From the NCBI GenBank assembly GCA_018054005.1, contig JAGPKI010000030.1:1-13838 (forward strand): a stretch of 13,838 bases of DNA, in the 5' to 3' direction. The notes beneath the pieces were generated by a model. The model worked only from the letters and a program-made list of their open reading frames with translations. It had not been told where the DNA came from and made no database searches. Positions 1 to 7,180 of the stretch are shown piece after piece (position 1 is the first letter of the stretch; every line of letters begins with the position of its first letter). The stretch comes from Caldisericia bacterium. Its GTDB lineage: Bacteria > Caldisericota > Caldisericia > UBA6126 > JAGPKI01. The translations under genes and the position numbers were made by a program.

Positions 1-46
1 GTAATTCTGCAAAATCTTTAGGCTTATAATTCGTAATATGCTTCAT
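1..46 (-). CDS. 5' end of a gene running off the window: MerR-HTH-type start, possibly IS607-like recombinase
   Basis: Fifteen complete codons starting at 46 read MKHITNYKPKDFAEL. An AAAGGAG ribosome binding site lies 11 nt upstream and a promoter further back, so this is a real gene start. From memory, the peptide resembles the N-terminal DNA-binding segment of IS607-type serine recombinases, which begin with a KPKEFAELLGV-like motif. If the window is a closed circle, the frame continues at 13838 and stops after six more codons (TGA at 13821-13819), leaving a dead 21-codon stub. If the window is an excerpt, the gene continues outside. Family assignment from so few residues is tentative. Confidence 0.45.
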   Translation of the reverse strand, partial: MKHITNYKPKDFAEL

Positions 47-69
47 GTGATTATCAACTCCTTTGAGTA

Positions 70-99
70 TATTTAATCACACCTAAACACATTTGTCAA
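70..99 (-). promoter_or_regulatory. Sigma-A promoter of the edge gene
   Basis: On the minus strand, TTGACA (99-94) and TAAATA (75-70) are separated by 18 bp, and the ribosome binding site of the gene starting at 46 follows. The 9-mer AGTTGATAA occurs in the same orientation on both sides, at 113-105 and 59-51. These could be operator copies for autoregulation, but that is inference. Confidence 0.6.
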
Positions 100-146
100 T
101 GTTTTTATCAACTAAAGCTTTGCTCCTAAAAGTAGTATATCACACT

Positions 147-197
147 AAACCGACAAAGTCAATACTTCGTCGGTCTTACCGCCAAAGTTGTCGGTTC
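147..197. repeat. Degenerate and inverted Rep-box-like motifs next to the iterons
   Basis: CCGACAAAG (150-158) and CTTCGTCGG (165-173) form an inverted pair matching 8 of 9 bases. The segment from about 178 (ACCGCCAAAGTTGTCGG) is a diverged copy of the iteron core ACCGCCCGATTTGTCGG. All share the TTGTCGG/CCGACAA core. Rep_3 plasmids often carry single or inverted Rep sites near the rep promoter, and that role is likely but not shown. A further inverted pair CCAAATTT/AAATTTGG lies at 197-204 and 215-222. Confidence 0.55.
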
Positions 198-239
198 CAA
201 ATTTCAACACACTAAAATTTGGATTTCAACATTTTAAAC

Positions 240-327
240 AAACCGCCCGATTTGTCGGAGCAAACCGCCCGATTTGTCGGAGCAAACCGCCCGATTTGTC
301 GGAGTAAACCGCCCGATTTGTCGGAGT
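240..327. repeat. oriV iterons: four tandem 22-bp repeats
   Basis: Four head-to-tail copies begin at 240, 262, 284 and 306. Each starts AAACCGCCCGATTTGTCGG and ends AGC (first two) or AGT (last two); nothing else differs. A 22-bp period (about two helical turns) beside an AT-rich tract is typical of the initiator-binding array of Rep_3/iteron plasmids. The only initiator gene in the window is at 12852-13703 and points away from the right edge. On a circle, these repeats would lie about 375-460 bp upstream of its start codon, a usual arrangement. Confidence 0.85.
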
Positions 328-540
328 ATACTATATAGATAAAAGATAATAAAAGTTTATATAATAAATAAAGGAGAAAACCGCATATTTACGTTGTTTA
401 ATAACATTAAAATTAAATATATTTTTTTTATTTTAATCACAAAAGAAATAAAAAAATTCAAAAAAGGCATATAAAAAGAAATAAAAAAATTCAAAAAAGG
501 CATATAAAAAGAAATAAAAAAATTCACATAATTATATTAC
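328..540. other. AT-rich region of the replication origin
   Basis: This stretch is almost entirely A and T and contains no credible gene. It directly follows the iterons and contains the 33-bp repeats listed separately. By analogy with iteron origins it is the likely DNA-unwinding region. No clear consensus DnaA box was found. Confidence 0.5.
441..526. repeat. 33-bp A-tract direct repeats (about 2.6 copies)
   Basis: The unit contains GAAATAAAAAAATTC followed by AAAAAAGGCATATAA. Equivalent G residues fall at 445, 478 and 511, an exact 33-bp period; the third copy is partial and ends near 526. Each unit has A-tracts roughly one helical turn apart and 33 bp is about three turns, so the region should be curved as well as easily melted. 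It probably belongs to the replication origin. Confidence 0.75.
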
Positions 541-548
541 TCAAACTT

Positions 549-566
549 CGCAGTTAATAAACTGCG
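549..566. other. Small hairpin
   Basis: CGCAGTT and AACTGCG form a perfect 7-bp stem around AATA. A short inverted pair TTGAA/TTCAA follows near 575-586. There is no U-tract. It may close the origin region or mark the left boundary of the downstream IS fragment; its function is unknown. Confidence 0.4.
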
Positions 567-606
567 TGTGCATCTTGAAAATTCAATAGATAGATAAAAA
601 AAAATA

Positions 607-683
607 TAGTATGTAGTCTCCAAAAATGTTATAATGTAAGTGATAACAAAACATTAATAAATCACAAAGGAGATTACATACTA
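607..683 (+). promoter_or_regulatory. Inverted repeat over the transposase ribosome binding site, with extended -10 promoter
   Basis: The arm at 607-621 (TAGTATGTAGTCTCC) and the arm at 669-683 (GGAGATTACATACTA) are complementary at 14 of 15 positions, with a G-T pair at the exception. The right arm contains the ribosome binding site and the first base of the start codon. An extended -10 (TGT-TATAAT, 627-635) lies between the arms, so its own transcript, starting near 642, lacks the left arm. A readthrough transcript would carry both arms and hide the ribosome binding site. IS10 and IS50 use the same logic to limit expression from outside promoters; its use here is inferred. Confidence 0.6.
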
Positions 684-1771
684 TGTCAAAAATTATAACA
701 CAGAAAGCAGAAGAAAACAAGCAGATTTCAGAAAGAATTAAAAGCTTTATGAAAAGATTTGAAGTTTCATCTGCATTAAAATCATCCAATGCGGTAAAAA
801 TCAAGGGATTTGCAATAATCGAGATATTTCAGTATCTTTTTATGCTTGTATTTGCGCATCGTTCAATCTACATGGATATGAAAAGAGATACTGTTCCATT
901 TGCTAAGGATACCGTCTATCGTTTTCTTAATTCAGCCCGTATAAACTGGCTTAAGTTCACAACCAGATTATCTGCTAAAATTATTGAAGAAGCAATAGAT
1001 CCTCTTACTTCAGAACAACGTGAAAATGTCCTGATAATTGATGATTCGGTTTTTGAAAGGAACCGTTCTAAAAAGGTTGAACTGCTCACAAAAGTATTTG
1101 ATCATGCCAAAAGAAGATATATTTACGGATTTCGTATGCTTACACTTGGATGGTCAGACGGAAATACATTTATGCCTGTAAACAGTGTTCTTTTATCTTC
1201 AGAAAATGATAAAACAGTAATGAATATTCCTGAAGGAATTGATAAGAGAACCAATGCGCATAAAAGAAGAAATCTATCAAGAAGCAAGGCTAATGATGCT
1301 ATGATTACTCTTATCAAGCAAGCAAAAGCTGCATGTATTAAGGCAAGCTATGTTTTGTTTGACAGCTGGTTTGCTTCACCGGATTCGATATGTAAAGTCA
1401 GAAATCTTGGATATGATGTTATCGCTATGATAAAGAAGACTCCAAAGGTGTTTTACGAATACAACGGAAAAATGATGTCTCAGGGCCGACTTATGTTTAC
1501 TATTTTCGCTGGACTGGCTGAGTTTGAACGTGAATGTACTTTGCAAAGACAAGCTGAAGGCATAGCAGAAGCGAAAAAGAGAGGTGTGTATAAGGGCAGA
1601 ATACCTAAGCCTTATGATGAAGTTCTTCTCCGTATAGAATGCGAGAATTGGCGAAATGGTGAACAGACAGCAACATCTGTAATGCGAAAGCTTAATATGA
1701 GCAGTAACCGGTTCTACCGAATTGTAAACAGACTCGGTATTGGAAAAAGGAGTTTGAGGCATGACAACTAA
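683..1771 (+). CDS. Chimeric protein: truncated IS4-like DDE transposase fused to serine recombinase C-terminus
   Basis: Residues 1-266 are an IS4-type transposase. The first catalytic Asp lies in LIIDDSVFERNRSKKVE (D120/D121) and the second in YVLFDSWF (D227), with the family motif RMLTLGWSDG between. The third catalytic acid, expected in a later RWxIE-like motif, is absent. From residue 267 (nt 1481) the sequence reads GRLMFTIFAGLAEFER, AEGIAEAKKRGVYKGR and a helix-turn-helix tail. That is the long helix and DNA-binding domain of a Tn3/Hin-type serine recombinase without its Ser-containing catalytic domain. The join is exactly in frame. The start is supported by AAGGAG at 667-672. Neither half should be catalytically active; the product may bind DNA or act only to translate through to the next gene. 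Confidence 0.85.
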   Translation: MSKIITQKAEENKQISERIKSFMKRFEVSSALKSSNAVKIKGFAIIEIFQYLFMLVFAHRSIYMDMKRDTVPFAKDTVYRFLNSARINWLKFTTRLSAKIIEEAIDPLTSEQRENVLIIDDSVFERNRSKKVELLTKVFDHAKRRYIYGFRMLTLGWSDGNTFMPVNSVLLSSENDKTVMNIPEGIDKRTNAHKRRNLSRSKANDAMITLIKQAKAACIKASYVLFDSWFASPDSICKVRNLGYDVIAMIKKTPKVFYEYNGKMMSQGRLMFTIFAGLAEFERECTLQRQAEGIAEAKKRGVYKGRIPKPYDEVLLRIECENWRNGEQTATSVMRKLNMSSNRFYRIVNRLGIGKRSLRHDN

Positions 1772-2324
1772 AGAGTTAGCTGAAAAATGCAGTGTATCTG
1801 AACAATCCATAAGAGCTTGGTGTAAAAGAAATAATATTTCAAAAGCTCCGCAAGGTGCTGATAATAAGCTTGCGTATCAAATCACATCTGATATTGAAAA
1901 TGAAATTTTAAAATATTATGGAAAAGAACAACTCGCGAAAGTAACGAAATCTTCTTCCGAAAGTGAAAAAAGCCAAATTAGTGAAAGTAAGAAACTAGCG
2001 AAAGATGAAAAAGAAATATCGGAAAGTGAAGAAAATCAAGAAACGCAAGAGAAGAAAGATGAGAATGCTGCAAATCAGTTGATTAATGAACTGATTAGGC
2101 AACTTACTGAAAAGGATAAACAAATACAGATGATACAGGAACAGAACAAAATACTTACTGAATCATTACATTTCGCCCAAGAGAACAGTAAATCTCTTAC
2201 TGATGCTATTGTAGCTGCTCAGGCACTGCACGCAGCTACAATACAGACTACAGCTCTGGTAGATAATTCTGCAGAACAGGAGCTGAAATGGTGGCAGCGT
2301 ATATTTAAGAAAAAAGAAATTTAA
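1761..2324 (+). CDS. HTH/coiled-coil plasmid protein (DUF536-like)
   Basis: The start overlaps the chimeric gene by 11 nt and has its own AAGGAG at 1747-1752, so translation is probably coupled. Residues 2-25 (TKELAEKCSVSEQSIRAW) form a helix-turn-helix of the MerR/DUF536 kind. Residues 60-100 are a charged Ser/Glu/Lys linker, 103-140 a coiled coil, and the end is a WWQRIFKKK-type basic tail. The layout resembles DUF536 proteins of Firmicute plasmids, often found beside replication or resolvase genes and thought to act in maintenance; no exact role is known. Its original partner was presumably the recombinase whose 5' part is lost, so it now depends on the IS promoter. Confidence 0.65.
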   Translation: MTTKELAEKCSVSEQSIRAWCKRNNISKAPQGADNKLAYQITSDIENEILKYYGKEQLAKVTKSSSESEKSQISESKKLAKDEKEISESEENQETQEKKDENAANQLINELIRQLTEKDKQIQMIQEQNKILTESLHFAQENSKSLTDAIVAAQALHAATIQTTALVDNSAEQELKWWQRIFKKKEI

Positions 2325-2388
2325 ACATAAATAATATCTTAGAGTAATAGATATAAGCAGATTTCACATAATATTCAGTGCATCTCAC

Positions 2389-2434
2389 TTGCAAAATGAA
2401 TGTATATTGAGTATAATAATGATATAAGCTATAT
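2389..2434 (+). promoter_or_regulatory. Toxin-antitoxin promoter and candidate operator
   Basis: TTGCAA (2389-2394), a 17-bp spacer and TATAAT (2412-2417) make a near-consensus sigma-A promoter. The palindrome ATATA-AGC-TATAT (2422-2434) covers the expected transcription start and just precedes the ribosome binding site. Antitoxins of this RHH family usually repress their own operon by binding such a palindrome; that is inferred here. Confidence 0.75.
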
Positions 2435-2452
2435 ATGAAAGGAGTGTTTACT

Positions 2453-2728
2453 ATGGCACGAACAAGTAAAGAAAACTTAACAATCAGAATGGAGCCAGAT
2501 CTGAAAGTACAAGCAACTGCTCTTTTTAATGCTCTTGGTATGGATTTAAGTACAGCGACAGGGATTTTTTTTAGACAAGCACTTAGATGTCATGGACTGC
2601 CTTTTGATGTAAAGATGGATGAACCCAATGCGATTACCTATACAGCTATGGAAGAAGCAGAAAAAGGTGAAGATGTATATGGCCCCTTTGATAGTGTTTC
2701 ACAACTTATGGAGGCACTAAATGATTAA
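2453..2728 (+). CDS. RelB/DinJ family antitoxin
   Basis: The protein has 91 residues from MARTSKENLTIRMEPDLK. The ribbon-helix-helix N-terminus (LTIRMEPDLKVQATALFNAL, then GMDLSTATGIFFRQ) is typical of DinJ/RelB antitoxins, which dimerize to bind DNA. The tail (about residues 55-91) should wrap around and block the toxin. An ATG at 2435 is in frame, but AAAGGAG at 2438-2444 lies 8 nt before 2453 and downstream of that earlier codon, so 2453 is the start. The gene overlaps the toxin gene by 8 nt, giving coupled translation. Role: plasmid stabilization by post-segregational killing, in the cytoplasm. Confidence 0.9.
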   Translation: MARTSKENLTIRMEPDLKVQATALFNALGMDLSTATGIFFRQALRCHGLPFDVKMDEPNAITYTAMEEAEKGEDVYGPFDSVSQLMEALND

Positions 2729-2999
2729 GCCAGAGTTTACAGGACAATTTAAAAAAGATTATAAGCTGGCAATCAAAAGAGGTTGTGATCCAAAAAAATT
2801 CGAAGAATTACTTTTGCTTTTATGTAACGAGCAGCCTCTTCCAGAAGTGTACCGTGATCATGCTCTAACTAATTCAAGAAATTATAAAGACATGAGAGAA
2901 TGTCATATACAGCCGGATTGGCTGTTGGTTTACAAGATTGTGCGAGAAACATTAATTTTAAAATTGATAAGGACAGGTACGCATAGTGATTTATTTTAA
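2721..2999 (+). CDS. YafQ-family mRNA interferase toxin
   Basis: The 92 residues cover a whole RelE/YafQ fold: FTGQFKKDYKLAIKRG at the N-terminus and the RTGTHSDLF ending typical of YafQ. Residues corresponding to the E. coli YafQ active site (H50, H63, D67, H87, F91) appear as H47, H62, D66, H88 and F92, so it should be active as a ribosome-dependent mRNA endonuclease. GGAGG at 2710-2714 inside the antitoxin gene precedes the start by 6 nt. A terminator follows 4 nt after the stop. A decayed copy of the same 3' end lies at 7530-7660. Confidence 0.9.
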   Translation: MIKPEFTGQFKKDYKLAIKRGCDPKKFEELLLLLCNEQPLPEVYRDHALTNSRNYKDMRECHIQPDWLLVYKIVRETLILKLIRTGTHSDLF

Positions 3000-3003
3000 A
3001 TAT

Positions 3004-3040
3004 AAAAAGTCGATGTAGACGCTCTCTATATCGGCTTTTT
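3004..3040 (+). terminator. Terminator of the toxin-antitoxin operon
   Basis: AAAAAGTCGATGTAGA pairs with TCTATATCGGCTTTTT apart from G-U pairs, giving a long stem that ends in a T run just after the toxin stop codon. The A run at the left foot would let it also work for minus-strand transcripts. Confidence 0.8.
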
Positions 3041-3070
3041 ATTGCTTGTGAACTCATCAGAGATCTTTGA

Positions 3071-3232
3071 TTTTGTGGGGCAACTCATGTTACAGCTTTT
3101 TTAGATATGGCTACATATAGAAAATTTGCTACATCTATTGCTTGGGAAACAGAGGTTTGGCTTGCAGAAGCCCCAGATCACATGATACATTTAAATGGTG
3201 ATAAGTTTTCTGGTCCACATACAAAAAGATAA
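3071..3232 (+). pseudogene. 3' fragment of a probable BsuBI/PstI-type restriction endonuclease
   Basis: An open frame of 53 codons ending in TAA at 3230-3232 has no start codon at its head and no ribosome binding site. It contains TAFLDMATYRKFATSIAW and EVWLAEAPDHMIHLNGDK, with FSGP near the end. From memory this strongly resembles the C-terminal end of BsuBI/PstI-family type II restriction endonucleases. No methyltransferase or upstream part is present, so it is a dead remnant joined directly to the toxin terminator region. The family call needs a protein search. Confidence 0.5.
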
Positions 3233-3245
3233 TGGATAATAATAT

Positions 3246-3292
3246 AGAACAATAGCAAGGCTTATTTGATAAAATAGCCTTGCTATTGTTCT
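3246..3292. terminator. Perfect 17-bp inverted repeat downstream of the restriction-gene fragment
   Basis: AGAACAATAGCAAGGCT (3246-3262) and its exact reverse complement (3276-3292) flank a 13-nt loop, starting 13 nt after the stop codon of the fragment. There is no T-tract on either side. It is probably the old terminator of the lost gene or an RNA-stabilizing hairpin. Confidence 0.5.
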
Positions 3293-3316
3293 AAAAAGAT
3301 ATATTGACTTGTACAC

Positions 3317-3359
3317 TAAAAATATCATACAGTCTGATATGAGCTATATGATATTTTTA
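3317..3359 (-). terminator. Hairpin with T-rich foot, possible terminator of the dockerin operon
   Basis: TAAAAATATCATA (3317-3329) and TATGATATTTTTA (3347-3359) are perfect complements. The five T residues form the outer part of the stem on either strand, so it could end transcripts from both directions. It lies about 230 bp beyond the stop of the minus-strand membrane gene, the nearest gene pointing at it. Confidence 0.45.
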
Positions 3360-3588
3360 CTCTTCACCGTATTATCTCACAGCATGCTTCAGGTTACTCC
3401 TCACTTATAGCGTTGCCTTTTTTGGCTGCATTACGAGTATTAACTATATTTTTAATAATTAAACTCATTTACACAGTTAGTTTATCTGAACCAATACGAC
3501 TCGTGGTTATGCAGATGTATTATTCAAGAATAGTTTAGAAGTTATACGATTTAATTTTATCCAAACATATTCTGTAAATAGACTGAAT
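3360..3588. other. Intergenic stretch without a recognisable gene
   Basis: Only very short frames occur, including a 24-codon one on the minus strand (3468-3394) with no ribosome binding site. No strong promoter or hairpin was found. Confidence 0.5.
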
Positions 3589-4101
3589 TTAAATATGAAT
3601 ATAAAAATCTGTTATTACCCACTTATCATTGATCTTTTTGTAATAAATTCTTTCTTTTTGACAATACCCACAAACTACAAGAGCTTTTTTTTCAGTATGA
3701 ATGACCACCATTTCGTTTTTATCTAAATATTTATAATAATGATCTAAACGAGAAAATATATTTATATCTTCAAAATACACTTTTATATCATTATTTATTT
3801 TCCCATCACTATTATGTGATACAGTTATTAATTTTTTTGTTATATTTTCTATATACTTTGATTCTGTTTCATATTCATCATCTTCATTTATTTTTCTTAA
3901 ATTTTTTACTTCTAAATACTCAGCGTCTGAAATCATTGTAGACTTCATTTCCTCATCAACGCACCCATAATACAACTTAGATTGTTGATATATTTTGTAT
4001 TTATCGTATGCTATAAAAGAAATTTTTATTAATAAAAGAACAACAAAAAATAAAACGCATATAGATATAATAATCGATATAGGTTTAATTTTCTTTTTCA
4101 T
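3589..4101 (-). CDS. Membrane-anchored protein, partner of the dockerin/amidase protein
   Basis: The protein has 170 residues. MKKKIKP is followed by a hydrophobic helix (about 8-31), so it is a single-pass protein with an extracellular C-terminus or an uncleaved signal anchor; there is no lipobox. The outer part ends in MVVIHTEKKALVVCGYC and YYKKINDKWVITDFYIHI. This looks like a small NTF2/DUF-like fold, but I recognise no family. Two cysteines (CGYC) could form a disulfide. It follows the 966-residue gene by 12 nt with its own CAGGAG site, so the two are co-transcribed. An immunity or chaperone role for its neighbour is possible but speculative. Confidence 0.75.
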   Translation of the reverse strand: MKKKIKPISIIISICVLFFVVLLLIKISFIAYDKYKIYQQSKLYYGCVDEEMKSTMISDAEYLEVKNLRKINEDDEYETESKYIENITKKLITVSHNSDGKINNDIKVYFEDINIFSRLDHYYKYLDKNEMVVIHTEKKALVVCGYCQKERIYYKKINDKWVITDFYIHI

Positions 4102-4113
4102 GTTACGCTCCTG

Positions 4114-7014
4114 TTATTTAATTACGTCATTCACTTTAAATATCGACAAATCTCCAAACCCACCTTCCATCCACCATTTTTCATCTAATATTTTATCATC
4201 CCTTTCTGACGAATGACCTGATAAGCAAAGCTTTCCATCTTCTGTTATATTTGTAATCATCATAGCATGATGAACTCCTGCATAATTATCCTCATAGTTA
4301 CCGATGTACAACGCATCTCCTACTTGAATATTATTTTTCTTTACATAATTTGATATATTTTTAATATTTTCGATTGCAATATCTTCTGTTTCTCCTACTA
4401 TTTGATTAATAATAATAGGAGTTGAATTTGAATAAAAATTTCTTATTCCATATCTTATTTGCCATTCCGCAGAACCCCATGGATTACTAAATATATAATT
4501 ATCATATGTATTACATGGGTAATCGTATTTTATTGTTATTGTTGGTAATCCAGGTACAAACACAATTGATGGATCTATAATTTTTCCCACCAATTTTTGC
4601 TGTATATCTTCCTGAATCAATGCCGGAATTTTACTGCTTTTGCTTTTTATTTGATTTACAAATTTAAGTAGTTCTGAATTTTCATTTGAATACTTATACA
4701 TATACCAATCATCAGTCATTTGGTATCCACCCGAAGATATACACTGAGAAACAAAATTTGCGCAATCTGTTACATTACCTTGTAGATAAACATAATTATC
4801 ATGGTTTACTGGGCTGCTTGACCATTTTTGTGCATACTGCCTTACAGCATTTCTATTATAAAAAATATTATGTTGTTTAGGATCAGGATCTACTCTATCA
4901 TCTCTACCATCTTTATCGGAATCAGATCTATCTGGATATGAGTTAATAGGTAATATATAGGTATTAAGCGCTTCACCTGGATTCATATTATTTTCTGAAC
5001 AAAATTCTTCAAACCATGCTACTCCAGCTTCACTTTGATTGCTACCGGTATAAGCTTCACCAGCATATACATAATAAGTTGGAAACACAGGTTTTCCTTT
5101 TGTATCAAAAGTAATATCAGTCCAGTTTATTTCTTCATAATCATATGATCCATCTTTATCTGCATCTGGAAAGTTTAGTGTTTTTAATTCATCAATAGGT
5201 ATTTTTTTCTGTGCGGCATCTTTCCATTGTGGAGTTATGTTCGCAGCATTATAATTACTATTAATAAAATTATAGAAATCTTCTTTTGATGGAATTGCCC
5301 CTGAAGTGTTATTAATATGATCTATTATTTGTTGTTGATATAATCTATTATTCTCCGAATTATCAATCGTCACATTATACTCTGAGAATACTTTACCGTT
5401 ATATTCATTCGCAATGCTCTCAAAGTATGATTTGTTTTTTTCGGAAGTATCAGATGGGATAAGATAACTACCATGAATATTTGGAATATTTTTTATTGAT
5501 TTAAGAGTAGTATCAGAATATAAATCAATATCAGCATATTTGTTTGATGCCATCGTAAGAACATAATTATAATTATATTTACCTCTATTATATGATACCC
5601 TTGCCAAATCTAACGGCGTTATCATTGAAGAGGAAAAATTACGATATGTTCCAAAATTATCTTGATCAGGACTAAACTCAAAATAATCTTCAATATCACT
5701 TAAACAATTAAAATCCCCTTCCCATGCACCATATGAAGAAGTAGCATTAACTGTTCTAAGAACAGGAGTATATGAAAAAGTACATATCTCTATACTTACA
5801 TCATTCATGTCATTGTCAAACTTTTTGAATATTAGATTAGATAAATCAAGAATTGCATTTTGTATATTATAATCTTTGCTAACTAAACTTAAATCAACAG
5901 CGAAAATTATATGCATCTTCTGTTTGCTTGAAGAAAAAACATTATTTATGTTTTTAGTATATTGTAATTTGGAACTATTACACCATTTTTGTATATCCAT
6001 AACACAGTATGTTCCAGTTTCAAAGTCACTGATGGAAATAGTATTACCTTCATAAATTGTTTTAATTGGTATCAAGGTTTTTGTATTTTTAAAATACTTG
6101 AAAACACAATAATTTTTAATATTTTTATTATTAATGTTGAATAATAAATTTAATTCTTCTACCTTATAATTATCAGAATAATTTATATCTATTATGTCTC
6201 CTACAACTGAATCAGTTTGCAAATAATCTGAAAATACACTTTTTGACACATTAATAGATTCATTTATATAACCGCTACAACGACTACTTATTGATAGTTG
6301 AAAATTACTGTTGCCATCATTTATTTCATTCAATACTGGATTATCAGAATCTACATGCTGATTAAATATACGCATATTATCAGGAGTACCATCAGTATTC
6401 TTTTTTGTAGGATCAAGACCTAATATTTTTTCGCCATTATCTGATATTTTATCATCATCACTATCTGTCAATAGTAAATTCGTTCCATTTTCTAATTCAC
6501 ATTTATTATTAATCCCATCGTTATCTGTATCTACTATTGTTTTAGTTTGCTGACTATTAAATAATAACGGATCTGTACCATAGTAATATAATTCTTCAAA
6601 GTCATTTTTTCCATCTTCGTCAGAATCATCCTTTTCTGAATTAGTACCTAATAATTTTTCAATATAATCGCATAAACCATCTTTATCAGAATTATTATTT
6701 ATTTCTACTGAAAAAGCCGGAACACATCCAAGTAAATATGTAGTCATTTCAGTAGTATCTTTCACAGAGATTTCACCATCATCATTGATATCCGCGATAT
6801 CGATATCGATAGCACTTTTTTCAATAATTTTAGATTTTAATCTTATTAAATCCAATACATTTACTGAGCTATCACTATTTACGTCTCCGTAGGTAATTTT
6901 AGTACTTGCATTTACTGTAATACTTTCATCTGTTAAATCTGGAATGAAAACAAAACAAAACATTACTATAGCCATAAAACAAGATACTATTCTTTTAAAT
7001 AATGTAACCTTCAT
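4114..7014 (-). CDS. Secreted dockerin protein with calcium-binding repeats, VWA-like region and C-terminal Amidase_6-type domain
   Basis: The protein has 966 residues. A signal peptide (1-36) ends near VNA. A type I dockerin follows (about 41-97): calcium loops GDVNSDSSVNVLDL and ADINDDGEISVKD, so it should dock to a cohesin scaffold. TSP3-like calcium repeats (DSDxDG type) lie at 108-212, 617-630 and 697-712. A VWA-like part (about 366-560) begins IIFAVDLSLVSKD, with an imperfect MIDAS. The C-terminus (about 718-966) matches Amidase_6: YNRNAVRQYAQKW, then VTDCANFVSQC (likely catalytic C751), and VGDALYIG with GVHHAMMITNI (likely H916). It probably cleaves peptidoglycan or another amide-bonded polymer outside the cell. 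The start has AAAGGAG. An N-terminal dockerin on a plasmid-borne amidase is uncommon. This stretch is visibly more AT-rich than the mobilization genes. Confidence 0.85.
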   Translation of the reverse strand: MKVTLFKRIVSCFMAIVMFCFVFIPDLTDESITVNASTKITYGDVNSDSSVNVLDLIRLKSKIIEKSAIDIDIADINDDGEISVKDTTEMTTYLLGCVPAFSVEINNNSDKDGLCDYIEKLLGTNSEKDDSDEDGKNDFEELYYYGTDPLLFNSQQTKTIVDTDNDGINNKCELENGTNLLLTDSDDDKISDNGEKILGLDPTKKNTDGTPDNMRIFNQHVDSDNPVLNEINDGNSNFQLSISSRCSGYINESINVSKSVFSDYLQTDSVVGDIIDINYSDNYKVEELNLLFNINNKNIKNYCVFKYFKNTKTLIPIKTIYEGNTISISDFETGTYCVMDIQKWCNSSKLQYTKNINNVFSSSKQKMHIIFAVDLSLVSKDYNIQNAILDLSNLIFKKFDNDMNDVSIEICTFSYTPVLRTVNATSSYGAWEGDFNCLSDIEDYFEFSPDQDNFGTYRNFSSSMITPLDLARVSYNRGKYNYNYVLTMASNKYADIDLYSDTTLKSIKNIPNIHGSYLIPSDTSEKNKSYFESIANEYNGKVFSEYNVTIDNSENNRLYQQQIIDHINNTSGAIPSKEDFYNFINSNYNAANITPQWKDAAQKKIPIDELKTLNFPDADKDGSYDYEEINWTDITFDTKGKPVFPTYYVYAGEAYTGSNQSEAGVAWFEEFCSENNMNPGEALNTYILPINSYPDRSDSDKDGRDDRVDPDPKQHNIFYNRNAVRQYAQKWSSSPVNHDNYVYLQGNVTDCANFVSQCISSGGYQMTDDWYMYKYSNENSELLKFVNQIKSKSSKIPALIQEDIQQKLVGKIIDPSIVFVPGLPTITIKYDYPCNTYDNYIFSNPWGSAEWQIRYGIRNFYSNSTPIIINQIVGETEDIAIENIKNISNYVKKNNIQVGDALYIGNYEDNYAGVHHAMMITNITEDGKLCLSGHSSERDDKILDEKWWMEGGFGDLSIFKVNDVIK

Positions 7015-7056
7015 TCTAAAACTCCTTTTTGCCTATCATTTTATTGTTTTAATTAT

Positions 7057-7085
7057 ATTTTACCATATATATACTATGCAGTCAA
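7057..7085 (-). promoter_or_regulatory. Promoter of the dockerin operon
   Basis: On the minus strand TTGACT (7085-7080), 17 bp and TAAAAT (7062-7057) lead into a short leader with AAAGGAG before the start codon at 7014. The match is strong. No operator is obvious. Confidence 0.8.
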
Positions 7086-7180
7086 TATAATTAGAAATAT
7101 TAACATTTATATTTAATTGCAATACATTCTCCATTTTTATCAAGAATGTTAATTTAAATGATTTTAATTTTTTTATGTAA

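Noticed and set aside
240..327. Possible CRISPR array
   Set aside because: The 22-bp repeats are directly adjacent with no spacers; they are plasmid iterons.
1376..1810. 144-codon minus-strand frame opposite the chimeric gene
   Set aside because: Antisense to clear transposase and recombinase sequence, with no family-like features.
2435..2452. Earlier antitoxin start codon at 2435
   Set aside because: The ribosome binding site lies downstream of it and fits the ATG at 2453.
3394..3468. 24-codon minus-strand frame
   Set aside because: No ribosome binding site and no recognisable features.
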